Positions 8,107 to 17,294 of a stretch of DNA of 64,000 bases are shown piece after piece. A program made the translations under genes and the position numbers. Each line of letters opens with the position of its first letter. Position 1 is the first letter of the stretch. The notes below the pieces were generated by a model. It saw only the letters and a list, made by a program, of their open reading frames with translations. It had not been told where the DNA came from and did no database searches. Where the stretch lies: positions 1 through 64,000 of the forward strand of contig DATGLM010000066.1 of NCBI GenBank assembly GCA_035294125.1. The letters are read 5' to 3'. Source of the stretch: CADDYT01 sp035294125. Its GTDB lineage: Bacteria; Chloroflexota; Ktedonobacteria; Ktedonobacterales; Ktedonobacteraceae.

Positions 8107-8763
8107 ATGTGCGGACGCTATACGCTCACTACGAATATACAGACCGTCGCCCAGATGTTCGGCGTACCGGCAACGCTGGAGGCGAAGGCGCGTTACAACA
8201 TCGCTCCGACGCAAGAAGTTGTCTCCGTCATGGATACCGATGGCTCAAAGCACCTGGCGTGGTTGCGCTGGGGCCTCATCCCAAAATGGGCGAAAAGCGA
8301 ATCCATTGGCAACAGGATGATTAATATCCGCGCCGATACGCTGGAGGAGAAGCCGGGCTTCCGGCGGCTGCTGGACAACAGACGCTGTCTGATGGTCGCC
8401 GACGGTTTCTATGAGTGGAAAGAGGAGAACGGCGTCAAATATCCCATCTACTACACCCTCAAGGACCACGAACCCTTCGCCTTCGCCGCCATCTGGGATA
8501 CCTGGACCGACCCGCAGGGCCAGTCCATTCGCAGTTGCGCCTTGATTACCACCAACCCGAACGAACTGGTGGCCCAGGTGCATAACCGCATGCCCGTCAT
8601 CCTGCCAAAAGAGGCGTACCAGGAATGGCTCAACCCGGAGGTCCACGACACCAAACTCCTGGAATCGCTGCTCGCCCCCTTTCCCGCAGACGAGATGACC
8701 GCCCGCCAGGTCTCCCGCGCCGTCAACAATGTAGCGGTGGATAATCCCTCTGTGCTGGCGTAA
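8107..8763 (+). CDS. SRAP-domain protein (YedK/HMCES-type abasic-site crosslinker)
   Basis: Forms a covalent thiazolidine link to abasic sites in single-stranded DNA and shields them during replication. The catalytic Cys2 is exposed after methionine removal (MCGRYTL). Other family residues are present: NIRADT (73-78, DNA-contacting Arg75), FYEW with Glu103, and HNRMPVIL with His159. The 218-residue length is normal. The start is fixed by the need for Cys2 and by AAAGGAG a few bases upstream. The gene stands alone, with its own promoter. Confidence 0.95.
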   Translation: MCGRYTLTTNIQTVAQMFGVPATLEAKARYNIAPTQEVVSVMDTDGSKHLAWLRWGLIPKWAKSESIGNRMINIRADTLEEKPGFRRLLDNRRCLMVADGFYEWKEENGVKYPIYYTLKDHEPFAFAAIWDTWTDPQGQSIRSCALITTNPNELVAQVHNRMPVILPKEAYQEWLNPEVHDTKLLESLLAPFPADEMTARQVSRAVNNVAVDNPSVLA

Positions 8764-8771
8764 GATAGCTT

Positions 8772-10208
8772 CTACCGAGCCTGCACGCGCAACACCCTTC
8801 TTGAAGGAACTTTCTCCGCGTTCACGGGAGAGGCGAGCGAGGAGATGGCTGCTACGGTTTCCTGGGCATTGCGCACGAATTCGGCACGCACACCAGAGGG
8901 TAGTCGCTGGCGAAACTCTTCGACCGTCAGGTCGTCGAGGAAGCGGATGCCTTCGTTGTCGAGCATGACGCGGGGCAGCAGCACAAGATCACCGAGGCCG
9001 ACACTTTCGTGCTGCCTGAGCAGGGCGTCCAGCACGTCCTGGCCGCAGAGCAACCCGGCAACCGTGACCTCTGGACCGAAGAACTGGTTGACCACCGGCA
9101 GCACCTGTGCGTCCAGGCCCCGACTCTGGCGCGTGTCCTGCGCAAGCTGTTCGATGACGGAACGCGCCATGGTGCTGGTGACGAAGGTGACTTTGCGCGG
9201 CGCGGGCATTGCCTTCGGCAGGCGGCGCTTGCCACGCTGCCACTGTTCGATCAGGTAGCGCGTCATGCCCACGCCGTTCTCGATCTGGGCGTAGGAGCCG
9301 TAGTGCTGCGCGGGCGGGAAATCGCGGCCAGTGAGGTAGTACCACTCGTCGGAGAGGTAGACGAAGGGGTACGCGTCTTCGTTCTCGGCCTCGAACCGGC
9401 GCTGCCATATTTCGACCTGCTCGATGACCGCCTCGGCCTCCTCGCGGGTATAGTGGCGCAGCGGCGGCAGATCGCCCGTCTTAATCATGTTGTTGTACTT
9501 TGTCAGGCCAACGGGCACAACGGAGATGGACTCGACGATGGGCCGGAGCCGTGCAAGGTCGCGAATGCTGCGCTCCAGGTGCTCACCGTCGTTGATGGTG
9601 GGGCAGAGTACTAACTGGGTGTGACAGGTGATGTGCATGCTGCCGAGGCGCTGGATATGACCGAGGATGTCGCCTGCTCGCGGCCCATCCACCATCTTGC
9701 GCCGCAGTTCCGGCTCCGTCGTATGCACGGAAACGTAGAGCGGCGTCAGTTTCTGCTCATCGAGCCGCAGCCAGTCGTGCTCCTTCAGGTTGGTCAGGGT
9801 GATGAAATTGCCAAAGAGAAACGAATAGCGGTAATCGTCGTCCTTGATGTAGAGAGAGGAGCGCATGCCGTGCGGCAGTCCCGGCTGCGGCGCGTAGCGT
9901 TCGGGCAGGCCCTGGATAAAGCAGAAAACGCATTTATTAGCGCACTGGCGAATAAAAGGTGCTGGCTCCTCGCCGAAAAGCACGCCCAGATTCTCATCAT
10001 AGTTTTTGGTAATCGTTACTTCACGCTGCTCTTGCTGACGCTCAAAGCCAATCGTCAATATCTCATCGGCGACGTAAAAGCGATAATCAACCAGGTCGCG
10101 AATGAGGTGTCCATTGATCGTGCGAATTAAATCACCCGGCTGGATACCGGCCCGATCGGCCAGACTTTCCGGTACCACCTCGCGCACCCAACCATACAGT
10201 TTCGGCAT
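8772..10208 (-). CDS. DUF512 protein: PDZ plus radical-SAM-like Fe-S domain
   Basis: N-terminal PDZ-like domain (residues about 1-70, GIQPGDLIRTINGHLI). It is followed by a cysteine cluster C89xxxC93xxC96 in RQCANKCVFCFIQGLP, the radical-SAM-type CxxxCxxC, and a barrel with HTTEPELRRKM and VVPVGLTKY. The C-terminal DUF512 region carries VNQFFGPEVTVAGLLCGQD. About 478 residues is normal for this family. The biochemical role is not established; a PDZ/radical-SAM metalloprotein is the usual annotation. A frame extension to 10250 exists, but MPKLYG at 10208 fits the family start better. The gene is convergent with SRAP, with stops 8 bp apart. Confidence 0.9.
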   Translation of the reverse strand: MPKLYGWVREVVPESLADRAGIQPGDLIRTINGHLIRDLVDYRFYVADEILTIGFERQQEQREVTITKNYDENLGVLFGEEPAPFIRQCANKCVFCFIQGLPERYAPQPGLPHGMRSSLYIKDDDYRYSFLFGNFITLTNLKEHDWLRLDEQKLTPLYVSVHTTEPELRRKMVDGPRAGDILGHIQRLGSMHITCHTQLVLCPTINDGEHLERSIRDLARLRPIVESISVVPVGLTKYNNMIKTGDLPPLRHYTREEAEAVIEQVEIWQRRFEAENEDAYPFVYLSDEWYYLTGRDFPPAQHYGSYAQIENGVGMTRYLIEQWQRGKRRLPKAMPAPRKVTFVTSTMARSVIEQLAQDTRQSRGLDAQVLPVVNQFFGPEVTVAGLLCGQDVLDALLRQHESVGLGDLVLLPRVMLDNEGIRFLDDLTVEEFRQRLPSGVRAEFVRNAQETVAAISSLASPVNAEKVPSRRVLRVQAR

Positions 10209-10476
10209 CAGTGTATTCCTTGACAAAAGACCAGAAATGAGAAAACACAACAGAGGAACGGGGCTAATTCAAATCTCTGAACAACGCCAGTCTAACCCAC
10301 TATTCCCAATTATCTAGACAAATACGTCCCCACGATTATACCCGGATCGCAAGATTACGTCAAATTGTACTCTCCCATTCTGCCCATGCAATACAGGTAT
10401 ATTGCGCTACAAAAATCACCAGGGTATAATGCCGTTGAAGGAAAACAGAGCTTCTTTTTTAGGAAGGAGACAGAGG

Positions 10477-11340
10477 ATGTCAACCAATCCGGAGGAAGAA
10501 AATTCCTACGTTCTTGACGCGGAGAGCGGGGCGGAACTGGCCCGCCTGGTCGATCAGGATATGATGGTTACGCGAGCAATGGGTGGACTTTTTCCCCGCG
10601 ACCTCGATCTTGCAACGATTTCCAGAGTGCTGGATGTCGCTTGTGGTCCTGGTGGCTGGGCTATAGAAGTGGCCCGGACGCATCCGCAAATGCAGGTGAC
10701 AGGCGTTGATATCAGCGGCACCGTACTTCAGTACGCAAAGGCGCAGGCGAAGGTAAGGGATCTGGATAATGTCACCTTCCGCGTGATGGATGTGACAAAA
10801 CCGCTGGGTTTCTCCGATGAAAGCTTCGATATGGTCAATGCGCGAGCGATGATCGGCTTTATGTCCAACGCGGGCTGGTCGGCCTTCGTGCAGGAAGCCT
10901 TCCGCGTCCTGCGCCCCGGCGGCATTCTGCGTCTCACAGAAAGCGACGATCTCGGTTTTACCAATAGCGCGGCTCAGGAAACCCTCACACGCCTGGGCGT
11001 GCTGGCGCTCGAACGTGCCGGAAAAACCTTTGCGCCTCCGGGCGGTCGCAATGCCGGTCTCACCCCTATGCTCGGTCGTTTCCTGCGCCGGGCAGGCTTC
11101 GTCAACATCCGGCGCGAGGCATACGCCATCGACTACTCAGCAGGAGAGCCAGCACACGACAGTGTCTGCCATGATTTGATGGCTATCCATGCTCTCTCAA
11201 TCCCTTTGTTTACGAAAACACAGGTTGCCACAGAGGAAGAGATGAAAGCACTGAGTCAGCGGGCTGTGGCAGACTTTTTTTCCGATGATTTTTGCGGTCT
11301 CATGTACTTACTGAGCGTGTGGGGCCAGAAACCGGCCTGA
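10477..11340 (+). CDS. Class I SAM-dependent methyltransferase
   Basis: Rossmann-type methyltransferase of 287 residues. Motif I is VLDVACGPGGWAIEVA and the acidic residue binding the ribose of SAM lies in VTGVDISGTVL. Motif II/III contains FSDESFDMVNARAMIGF, and FRVLRPGGILRLTE is the typical motif post III. The acceptor substrate is unknown. The frame is open from 10402, but the ATG at 10477 is chosen because AGGAAGGAG lies 9 nt upstream. It is convergent with the GT4 gene, with an 11-bp gap and no strong terminator visible. Confidence 0.9.
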   Translation: MSTNPEEENSYVLDAESGAELARLVDQDMMVTRAMGGLFPRDLDLATISRVLDVACGPGGWAIEVARTHPQMQVTGVDISGTVLQYAKAQAKVRDLDNVTFRVMDVTKPLGFSDESFDMVNARAMIGFMSNAGWSAFVQEAFRVLRPGGILRLTESDDLGFTNSAAQETLTRLGVLALERAGKTFAPPGGRNAGLTPMLGRFLRRAGFVNIRREAYAIDYSAGEPAHDSVCHDLMAIHALSIPLFTKTQVATEEEMKALSQRAVADFFSDDFCGLMYLLSVWGQKPA

Positions 11341-11351
11341 GCGCAAGGAAG

Positions 11352-12509
11352 TTACCGGGCGATTTTGCCGTCATTGTTTACTTCCTCCCCTTGCGGGGTG
11401 TGAAACAGGCGTAGGGCGTCGCGATAGACGCGCTCGTAGGCGTCCAGGGTGCGTTTGAGGCTGAAGTGCTTCTCGACATGGGCGCGGCAGCGGGCGCGGG
11501 GAATATCATAGAGGTCATCCACCAGCGCGGCGGCATGGTCGACTTCGCCCGGCTCGACCAGAAAACCCGTCTCGCCGTGCCGGATGACCTCCTCAGCGGC
11601 GCCGCGCCGGTAGGCAATCACGGGCGTTCCCGTCGCCATCGCTTCCACGGCAACCAGCCCGAACGGCTCGTCCCACTCGATAGGAAAGAGGAGTCCCAGC
11701 GACTGGCCCATGATCTTCCACAGCGCCAGGCGTTCCAGGTGCCCCAGGTAGGTCACGCGCTCGCCCGCCTCTTGCAGTCGAGGTTCGACGCGCTCGCGCC
11801 AGTAGCGGCGGTCATAGATGCCGCCCGCGATGAGCAAGCGGTAGCCCGCCCGCTCCGCGATCTCAATGGCCGCCTCCACGCCCTTCTCCGGCGCGATACG
11901 CCCGGCGAACAGCAGTGGGGCCTCCTGCGAGGGATGCGAGGAAAAGGGAATGGCATCCAGGTCAAGCCCGTTGTAGACTACAGCATCAACGGGGGTGTAA
12001 TCGGCGTAGGAGCGGACGCTGGCCTGTGAAACGCCGATCAGCGTCAGCGGATGGCCCTGTCGGTGGAAGACGCATAATGCTTCGTTGATGGAGGGCAGGA
12101 GCGCGGGCAGGTGCAGTGTGTGCAGCACGGGAATATCCGTCACGAGCGCGCTGCTGGCAAAGGCAGGCAGATCGAAGGCGTGGGCATGCACAAGGTCAAA
12201 CTCAGCGCTGCGTTTGCGCAGGCGCAGGAAGAGATCAAGAAAGAGATTAGCCTGCTCGAAATAGCCCGTATCGGCTGGTACATCGCGCGTGCCCGAAGTA
12301 TCGGAAAAATCAGCCGGGCGCACGCTCTCCGGCACGGCAATAGACTCTATCTTGACGCCGGGAACAGCCGAGCCTGCGCGGGCAAAGAGCGTCACCTCAT
12401 GTCCGCGCCGCGCCAGCCCCTTCGCCAGATCGGCCACCAGCGCCTGCGAACCACCGAGATAGGGCTGCGCAATCGGCGTCACCAGCGGAGCAACCATTGC
12501 TATTCTCAT
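11352..12509 (-). CDS. GT4-family glycosyltransferase
   Basis: GT-B fold retaining glycosyltransferase of 385 residues. The N-terminal glycine-rich loop is GGSQALVADLAKGLARRGHEV. LLFAGRIAPEKGVEAAIEIA and EPFGLVAVEAMATGTPVIA (the E-x7-E nucleotide-sugar motif) lie in the C-terminal domain. It likely transfers a hexose from a nucleotide sugar to a lipid or glycan acceptor at the cytoplasmic membrane face. No transmembrane segment is visible. It lies 62 bp downstream of queD on the same strand. Confidence 0.9.
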   Translation of the reverse strand: MRIAMVAPLVTPIAQPYLGGSQALVADLAKGLARRGHEVTLFARAGSAVPGVKIESIAVPESVRPADFSDTSGTRDVPADTGYFEQANLFLDLFLRLRKRSAEFDLVHAHAFDLPAFASSALVTDIPVLHTLHLPALLPSINEALCVFHRQGHPLTLIGVSQASVRSYADYTPVDAVVYNGLDLDAIPFSSHPSQEAPLLFAGRIAPEKGVEAAIEIAERAGYRLLIAGGIYDRRYWRERVEPRLQEAGERVTYLGHLERLALWKIMGQSLGLLFPIEWDEPFGLVAVEAMATGTPVIAYRRGAAEEVIRHGETGFLVEPGEVDHAAALVDDLYDIPRARCRAHVEKHFSLKRTLDAYERVYRDALRLFHTPQGEEVNNDGKIAR

Positions 12510-12550
12510 AAGTCCATTCTTCCTTCGCTACGCACGTCTTTGTGCCTGCT

Positions 12551-12580
12551 CTTATTCACGCTTATTCACGCTTATTCACG
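12551..12580. repeat. Three tandem 10-bp repeats (CTTATTCACG)
   Basis: Exact copies at 12551, 12561 and 12571. The queD stop codon (12572-12574) falls inside the last copy, so copy-number slippage could change the 3' flank but not the protein length. Confidence 0.85.
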
Positions 12581-12985
12581 CTCACCACGATAGCTCGCCC
12601 AGTTATTCTCCGTCTCGATCAACTTCACCTCGTAGAGCATGCCAGAGGGAAAGGCCGGTTCCAGTTGTTGCCAGAACCTCATTGTTAGCATCTCGGTGGT
12701 GGGAATGCAGTCCTCCAGCCAGGGAACATCATAATTCAGGTTCTTGTGATCCACCGCGTTGATGACGCGCTCGTTGATGATCTGTTTCAGTTCGGTCAGG
12801 TTCAGCACCATACCCGTCTTCGGGTCGGGCGTCCCACGCACCGTCACCTCCAACACGTAGTTATGTCCATGCCCATGAGGGTTCGCGCACTTCTCATACA
12901 CCGCGAAGTTCTCCGCTTCGCTCAGCGCGCTGCTCCACAACACATGCGCCGCACTGAAGCTGGCGCGCCTCGTCAGGTAAACCAT
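12572..12985 (-). CDS. queD: 6-carboxy-5,6,7,8-tetrahydropterin synthase (QueD/PTPS family)
   Basis: Converts 7,8-dihydroneopterin triphosphate to 6-carboxytetrahydropterin in queuosine/7-deazaguanine synthesis. Zinc ligands His14, His39 and His41 (SFSAAH and NPHGHGHNY) and the catalytic Cys33 are present. The 137-residue length is right. Other queuosine genes (queC, queE, queF) are not in the window, so the pathway partners must be elsewhere. The stop codon is inside a tandem repeat. Confidence 0.93.
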   Translation of the reverse strand: MVYLTRRASFSAAHVLWSSALSEAENFAVYEKCANPHGHGHNYVLEVTVRGTPDPKTGMVLNLTELKQIINERVINAVDHKNLNYDVPWLEDCIPTTEMLTMRFWQQLEPAFPSGMLYEVKLIETENNWASYRGERE

Positions 12986-12997
12986 GATACCCCACCC

Positions 12998-13058
12998 GGG
13001 CCACCCGTAAGGGGATGGCCCTACTACAGACGGTTCATCAGCGCGTTACGCGCTGATG
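12998..13058. terminator. Dispersed GC-rich repeat and hairpin between SDR and queD
   Basis: A GGGCCACCC-GTAA-GGGGATGGCCC palindrome (12998-13021) is followed by a perfect 10-bp hairpin, arms 13036-13045 and 13049-13058. It lies downstream of the SDR stop (13065, minus strand). There is no U-tract, so it may be a terminator or merely a repeat insertion. Confidence 0.5.
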
Positions 13059-13064
13059 CGTTAA

Positions 13065-13778
13065 TTATGCATTGCTAAAGATTTCGACGTTCGTGCCGCT
13101 CAGCAGGCGTCCAGAGTCATTTGCCAGGAAGAGTAGCAGTTCGGCGATGTCGGCGGGTGTCGCCCCTGGCTTCAGATGGGGCGCGGCCTGCCGCAGCATC
13201 TCGGTATCCACGGCCCCCGGACTCACGGCGCAGACGCGGATATTATACGGCTTGCCCTCCACCGCCAGGATTTCCGTCAGCCCGGCCACACCAGACTTTG
13301 AGACATTATACGCGCTCAGGCCCGGAAACTTCTCCACGCCTTTGATGCCCGACAGCGAGGACATATTGATAATCACACCATGCCGTTGCTCTGCCATGAT
13401 GCGAAACGCTTCATGGCAGCAGAGAAAGGTGCCACGCAGATTCACCGCCAGCACGCGATCCCATGTTGCCACATCCATGTCAACAAACGGGCGGTTCGCC
13501 ACTATTCCCGCGCAGTTCACCAGGATATCCACACACCCAAATACCTCTATCGCCTTCGCGAACAACCCACGCACGTCCTCCTCACTCGACACATCGCCCA
13601 CCACTACTAACACATTTCCTCCCTCGCGAGCAATCTCCTCCGCCACCTCTTCAAGCTGTCCCTCCGTGCGACTGAACAGCACAACCTTCGCCCCCTTGCG
13701 GGCGAATAGAATAGCAGTGGCGCGCCCAATCCCGCGCCCCGCCCCTGTAATCACGGCAACACGATCTTGTATACTCAT
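13065..13778 (-). CDS. Short-chain dehydrogenase/reductase (SDR)
   Basis: Classical NAD(P)-dependent SDR of 237 residues. The TGAGRGIG dinucleotide loop (11-18), NCAGIVAN (88-95) and the catalytic triad Ser140/141-Tyr157-Lys161 (in SAYNVSK) are all intact. It closely resembles 3-oxoacyl-ACP-reductase-like SDRs (FabG group), but no fatty-acid genes are adjacent, so the substrate is open. It is divergent from the DUF4388 gene. Confidence 0.9.
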   Translation of the reverse strand: MSIQDRVAVITGAGRGIGRATAILFARKGAKVVLFSRTEGQLEEVAEEIAREGGNVLVVVGDVSSEEDVRGLFAKAIEVFGCVDILVNCAGIVANRPFVDMDVATWDRVLAVNLRGTFLCCHEAFRIMAEQRHGVIINMSSLSGIKGVEKFPGLSAYNVSKSGVAGLTEILAVEGKPYNIRVCAVSPGAVDTEMLRQAAPHLKPGATPADIAELLLFLANDSGRLLSGTNVEIFSNA

Positions 13779-13869
13779 AGCATCATTATAACACGCGACA
13801 CATCGGCCTCACCGGGGAAGCAGGTGAGGTGTAGCAAATTGCACGACACTCATTCGTGGTATAAGGTAC

Positions 13870-13899
13870 TTGTTGAAGCATGTTGGTATTTGCTATAAT
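13870..13899 (+). promoter_or_regulatory. Sigma70-like promoter for the DUF4388 gene
   Basis: TTGTTG (13870-13875), an 18-bp spacer and a perfect TATAAT (13894-13899), 89 bp upstream of the ATG at 13988. Confidence 0.65.
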
Positions 13900-13987
13900 G
13901 CTCACTAGCACATGCTGAACGGTTTGTTCGCTCAATTGAAATGTGTAGATAGTTTGGCGTCTGATTAGATCGGATAGGGGAGCTTGC

Positions 13988-15316
13988 ATGGCAACGAATA
14001 GCAGCCTGTTGAAGGGTTCGCTGAGTGAGTTTAATCTGGTGGAGGTATTGCAGATGATGGAGCTTGGCTCGCAGACGGGCGCGCTCCATTTGAAGCATGC
14101 TTCGGGGTGGGCGGGTGTCCTCTATTTCAATCAGGGGAAGATGGCGAACTGCGCCGAGTTGCATTTCAGCGCGCTGACGCTGGGCGATGTGCTGCAACAG
14201 TTGGGCATGGCAACGCATGAGCAGATCGAACATGCCTTCTCGCAGCAACTTCAGAGCGCTTTTGGTATGCGCATCGGCGAAAAGTTGATGATGATGGGTG
14301 TTATTAGCGAGCAGCAATTGCAGGAGGCGTTGCGCACAAAGGCTCTATGGACGGCTCGTGAGCTGGGTATGTGGACAGATGGCATCTATGAGTTCATTGT
14401 CAGCCCCAACGGGCAGTCCATCCTCCCCTATGGCGAAGCTGCCCTCGATCTCGATGTTGTGCGCCTGACGATGGAGATGGTCTGCTACAGCGATGAGTGG
14501 CAGGAGCTTGCCCGCTGGCTGCCGGAGCGCATGCAGACCGCTCTGCAAATGGCTCCTTCGATCTCCTCTGTCCTGAGTTTCGGCACCTACGCCTACGAAT
14601 TGATGATGCAGGTCAATCGCAATCGCACAGTGCGGCGTGTCGCCTGCGCCATGCACCTGCCTGAAATGGATGTTGCCCGCGACCTTGCAAAGATGGTGCA
14701 GCACCGCATGCTCATTCCCATACGTCAGGCATCACCTTCGCCCTGGCAGGCTCCCAACAACTATCTTCTCAGCAGCGGAAATGAGAACGGCAATGGGAAT
14801 GGCGCCAGCAACGGGCAGAGACGCACCACCGTGCGCTTGCCCGATCCGGCGGAGAAATGGCGTATGGAGAGCTATGAACTGCTCGATCTCATTAGCAAGA
14901 TGGAGCAGAAGTGGCTGACCCGCCGCACACCAATGGAGCAATTGCCAGCTCTCGTCGAGTTCGTCAACATGACGATGGACTCGCTGGCCGACGCCTGCCG
15001 GGTCAGAGGCACCGAAATCGACCAGAACGCCCTCTTCACGTTGCTGCATCGTGCAGGGTTGGACCACCTCGGCAACTATCGCTTCATCATCGAGCAGAAT
15101 CACGTCGATGTCACCAACTTCACCGCGCTCTGCTACGAGATTATGAGCGGTGAGATCAGCAAGGCTACCGATTTCTACGAGGAGGCTTCCCTGGTGCTCC
15201 AGAAAATGCTGCGCGTCCTCTTCGAGACCATCAACGCCCGCATCCCCAATCCACTCGAACGCATCGAAAATCAAGAAGTCTGGGAAGTCCTCTTCACCCA
15301 GTTCGCTTTAACATAA
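13988..15316 (+). CDS. DUF4388 (PATAN-like) signalling protein
   Basis: Residues about 7-70 form a DUF4388 domain (LKGSLSEFNLVEVLQMMELGS...GALHL, then GVLYFNQGKMANC). Residues about 64-120 resemble a GspE/PilB N-terminal (MshEN-like) module: LGDVLQQLGMATHEQIEHAF and IGEKLMMMGVISEQQLQEAL are two tandem half-repeats. The rest (120-442) has no recognised domain, but includes an asparagine/glycine-rich linker near 258-272. DUF4388 proteins are common in gliding and filamentous bacteria, where they link two-component signalling to GTPase or pilus regulation. A standalone gene with its own promoter and a large terminator palindrome. Confidence 0.85.
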   Translation: MATNSSLLKGSLSEFNLVEVLQMMELGSQTGALHLKHASGWAGVLYFNQGKMANCAELHFSALTLGDVLQQLGMATHEQIEHAFSQQLQSAFGMRIGEKLMMMGVISEQQLQEALRTKALWTARELGMWTDGIYEFIVSPNGQSILPYGEAALDLDVVRLTMEMVCYSDEWQELARWLPERMQTALQMAPSISSVLSFGTYAYELMMQVNRNRTVRRVACAMHLPEMDVARDLAKMVQHRMLIPIRQASPSPWQAPNNYLLSSGNENGNGNGASNGQRRTTVRLPDPAEKWRMESYELLDLISKMEQKWLTRRTPMEQLPALVEFVNMTMDSLADACRVRGTEIDQNALFTLLHRAGLDHLGNYRFIIEQNHVDVTNFTALCYEIMSGEISKATDFYEEASLVLQKMLRVLFETINARIPNPLERIENQEVWEVLFTQFALT

Positions 15317-15320
15317 CTGT

Positions 15321-15379
15321 AGCAGAGAAGCGAAATGCGGCTGCGCGCCCGGCGCGCAGCCGCATTTCGCTTCTCTGCT
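15321..15379. terminator. Perfect 29-bp stem palindrome between convergent genes
   Basis: Arms 15321-15349 and 15351-15379 are exact reverse complements around a single base. It sits 4 bp after the DUF4388 stop and 4 bp before the ALDH stop, so it can serve both directions. There is no T-tract. Confidence 0.8.
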
Positions 15380-15383
15380 ATGC

Positions 15384-16883
15384 TTAAGACTTACGCGGTG
15401 GATACACCACATAGATGCTTTTGGTTTCGCTGAACTCTTCGACGGCGACGGGGCCGAGTTCGCGGTGGCCGTTGCCGCTGGACTTCATGCCCCCAAAAGG
15501 AAGGTGAATCTCGGAGCCGGTGGTTCCGGCGTTGATGTAGACGAGGCCAGACTCGATGTCGCGTATGGCGCGGAAGGCGATGCGCACATCCTCCGTGAAG
15601 ATAGAGGTCGAGAGGCCGTATTCGGTCGAGTTGGCTACCTGCACGGCCTGCTCGTAGGAATCGACGGGGATGATGGAGATGAAAGGGCCGAAGACCTCCT
15701 CGCGCGCAATGCGCATGCCAGGCGTGACCTCCGTGAAGATCGTTGGTTTATAGAACGCGCCGTGACTGTACTCGCCTTCTTGCAGTGGCTCGCCGCCCGT
15801 CACAAGCCGGGCGCCTTCCTGCTTGCCCACCTGTGTATACTCGTGAACGGCCTGCTGGCGGCCTATGTTCACCAGCGGTCCCATCTCAACCTCGGGCTTC
15901 AGCCCATTGCCGATCACCAGCTTCTGCGCCGCCGCCGCCAGTCGCTCGACAAATTCGTTGAGAACGGGGCGTTGTACGATGACGCGGCTGGTGGCTGTGC
16001 AGCGCTGACCGGTCGTGCCGAAAGCGCCCAGCGCGACGTTGTCGACCGCCGCGCTCAGGTCGGCGTCGGACAGCACGATGACGGCGTTCTTGCCACCCAG
16101 TTCGAGCGAGCAGCGGCGCAGGTCGCGTCCGCACAGTTCGGCCACGCGCCGCCCGACCTCCGTCGAGCCGGTCAGTGAGATCATGTTGACGCCCTTATTA
16201 CTTGCCAGCGCGTCACCGAGCGAGCCGCCGGGGCCGGTGATGACGTTGAGCACACCGTCGGGCAGACCAGCTTCCTGCATGATTTCCGCAAGTTTGAGCG
16301 CTAGCAGCGGTGTATCGCTGGCCGGTTTGAGAATCACGGCATTTCCGGCCAGCAGGGCGGGAAACGTCTTCCAGGCAGGGATGGCGATAGGGAAGTTCCA
16401 GGGGGTGATGATGCCGACGATGCCAAGCGGCTGGCGCACAGTCATATCGAATTTGTTGGAGGAGGCCGAAGGATAGGTATGGCCCTCGGCTCGCCGTCCC
16501 TCACCCGCCATGTATTTCGCGACATCGATGGCAATCTGCACGTCGCCGCGTGTCTCGCGCAGAATTTTCCCCATCTCGCGAGTCATCAGCGCGGCCAGTT
16601 CCTCTTTGCGCTGCTCCAGCAGTAGAGCAGTGCGCAGCAAGATTTCACCGCGTTCCGGCGCGGGTGTCGCCGCCCAACCTGGCTGGGCCTTAGTCGCAGC
16701 GTCGACGGCATCTTCCAGATCGGCAACACCCGACTTCGCATAATAGCCGATCACTTCCTGGATATTGGCCGGGTTCGTGCTGGCGAACGTCTCACCACTG
16801 CGAGCGGCGCACCACTTTCCCCCGATAAAATTCCGGTAAACAGGTCCTTGCTTCGTAGAAGCGGTAGAAGATACAACTGACAT
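15384..16883 (-). CDS. NAD(P)-dependent aldehyde dehydrogenase
   Basis: ALDH superfamily enzyme of about 499 residues. Cofactor-binding GIITPWNFPIAIPAWK and ISLTGSTEVGRRVAE, the general base in LELGGKN and the catalytic cysteine in TTGQRCTATSRV are present. The C-terminal LPFGGMKSSGNGHRELG resembles the alpha-ketoglutaric-semialdehyde dehydrogenase group, but the substrate cannot be assigned. The frame is open to 16991; the ATG at 16883 is chosen because GAGGAG lies 6 nt upstream and the extra 36 residues look non-native. An extended -10 promoter lies about 180 bp upstream. Confidence 0.92.
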   Translation of the reverse strand: MSVVSSTASTKQGPVYRNFIGGKWCAARSGETFASTNPANIQEVIGYYAKSGVADLEDAVDAATKAQPGWAATPAPERGEILLRTALLLEQRKEELAALMTREMGKILRETRGDVQIAIDVAKYMAGEGRRAEGHTYPSASSNKFDMTVRQPLGIVGIITPWNFPIAIPAWKTFPALLAGNAVILKPASDTPLLALKLAEIMQEAGLPDGVLNVITGPGGSLGDALASNKGVNMISLTGSTEVGRRVAELCGRDLRRCSLELGGKNAVIVLSDADLSAAVDNVALGAFGTTGQRCTATSRVIVQRPVLNEFVERLAAAAQKLVIGNGLKPEVEMGPLVNIGRQQAVHEYTQVGKQEGARLVTGGEPLQEGEYSHGAFYKPTIFTEVTPGMRIAREEVFGPFISIIPVDSYEQAVQVANSTEYGLSTSIFTEDVRIAFRAIRDIESGLVYINAGTTGSEIHLPFGGMKSSGNGHRELGPVAVEEFSETKSIYVVYPPRKS

Positions 16884-17060
16884 ACTTTGCTCCTCGCTGA
16901 GAAAGATCAACGCTGACTGCATAGGGACGACTTCTTGGGCGTCGTCCGCGATGGGCAGGCAAAAAAAGTAAAGGGCGAACGTGAGTACCATTGTCTTTCA
17001 AAGGTAAGAGAGGAGAAAGGAAATGATTCTTAAAACACGTCGCCCAATCCATACACAGGC

Positions 17061-17069
17061 ATTATACCA
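17061..17069 (-). promoter_or_regulatory. Extended -10 promoter for the ALDH gene
   Basis: Minus strand reads TGGTATAAT: a perfect TATAAT preceded by the extended TGn. No convincing -35 is visible, as expected for this class. Confidence 0.5.
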
Positions 17070-17230
17070 GCAAGCGGCGCAGGATGCCAGATCATCCCTA
17101 TTTTTGGAGTGGATCAACTTTTTATAGAATTTTTCCATAATCTAGAGATATGTGAAAAAGCGTGGGGAAAAGTTCAGTTACTAAACCTTCTGCCGCGTTT
17201 GCTCTATTACAGCAAAACGGGATAGAGAGG

Positions 17231-17282
17231 CAGAAAACGGGCAAAAAATCAAACGACCGTCTGACTTTTTGCCCGTTTTCTG
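17231..17282. terminator. 17-bp stem terminator with A/T flanks
   Basis: Arms 17231-17247 and 17266-17282 (CAGAAAACGGGCAAAAA and its complement) lie about 12 bp past the DUF4177 stop. The A- and T-rich arms suit an intrinsic terminator. Confidence 0.65.
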
Positions 17283-17294
17283 TCGAGAAGGTTG

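Larger units (their letters stand above)
16884..17294. other. Regulatory stretch between ALDH and the DUF4177 gene
   Basis: About 410 bp. It holds the ALDH leader with an extended -10 promoter (minus strand, 17061-17069) and a 17-bp terminator stem for the upstream gene (17231-17282). No gene is evident. Confidence 0.6.

Noticed and set aside
10250..10476. Regulatory RNA between DUF512 and methyltransferase genes
   Set aside because: No stem structure or conserved motif seen; only the methyltransferase RBS.
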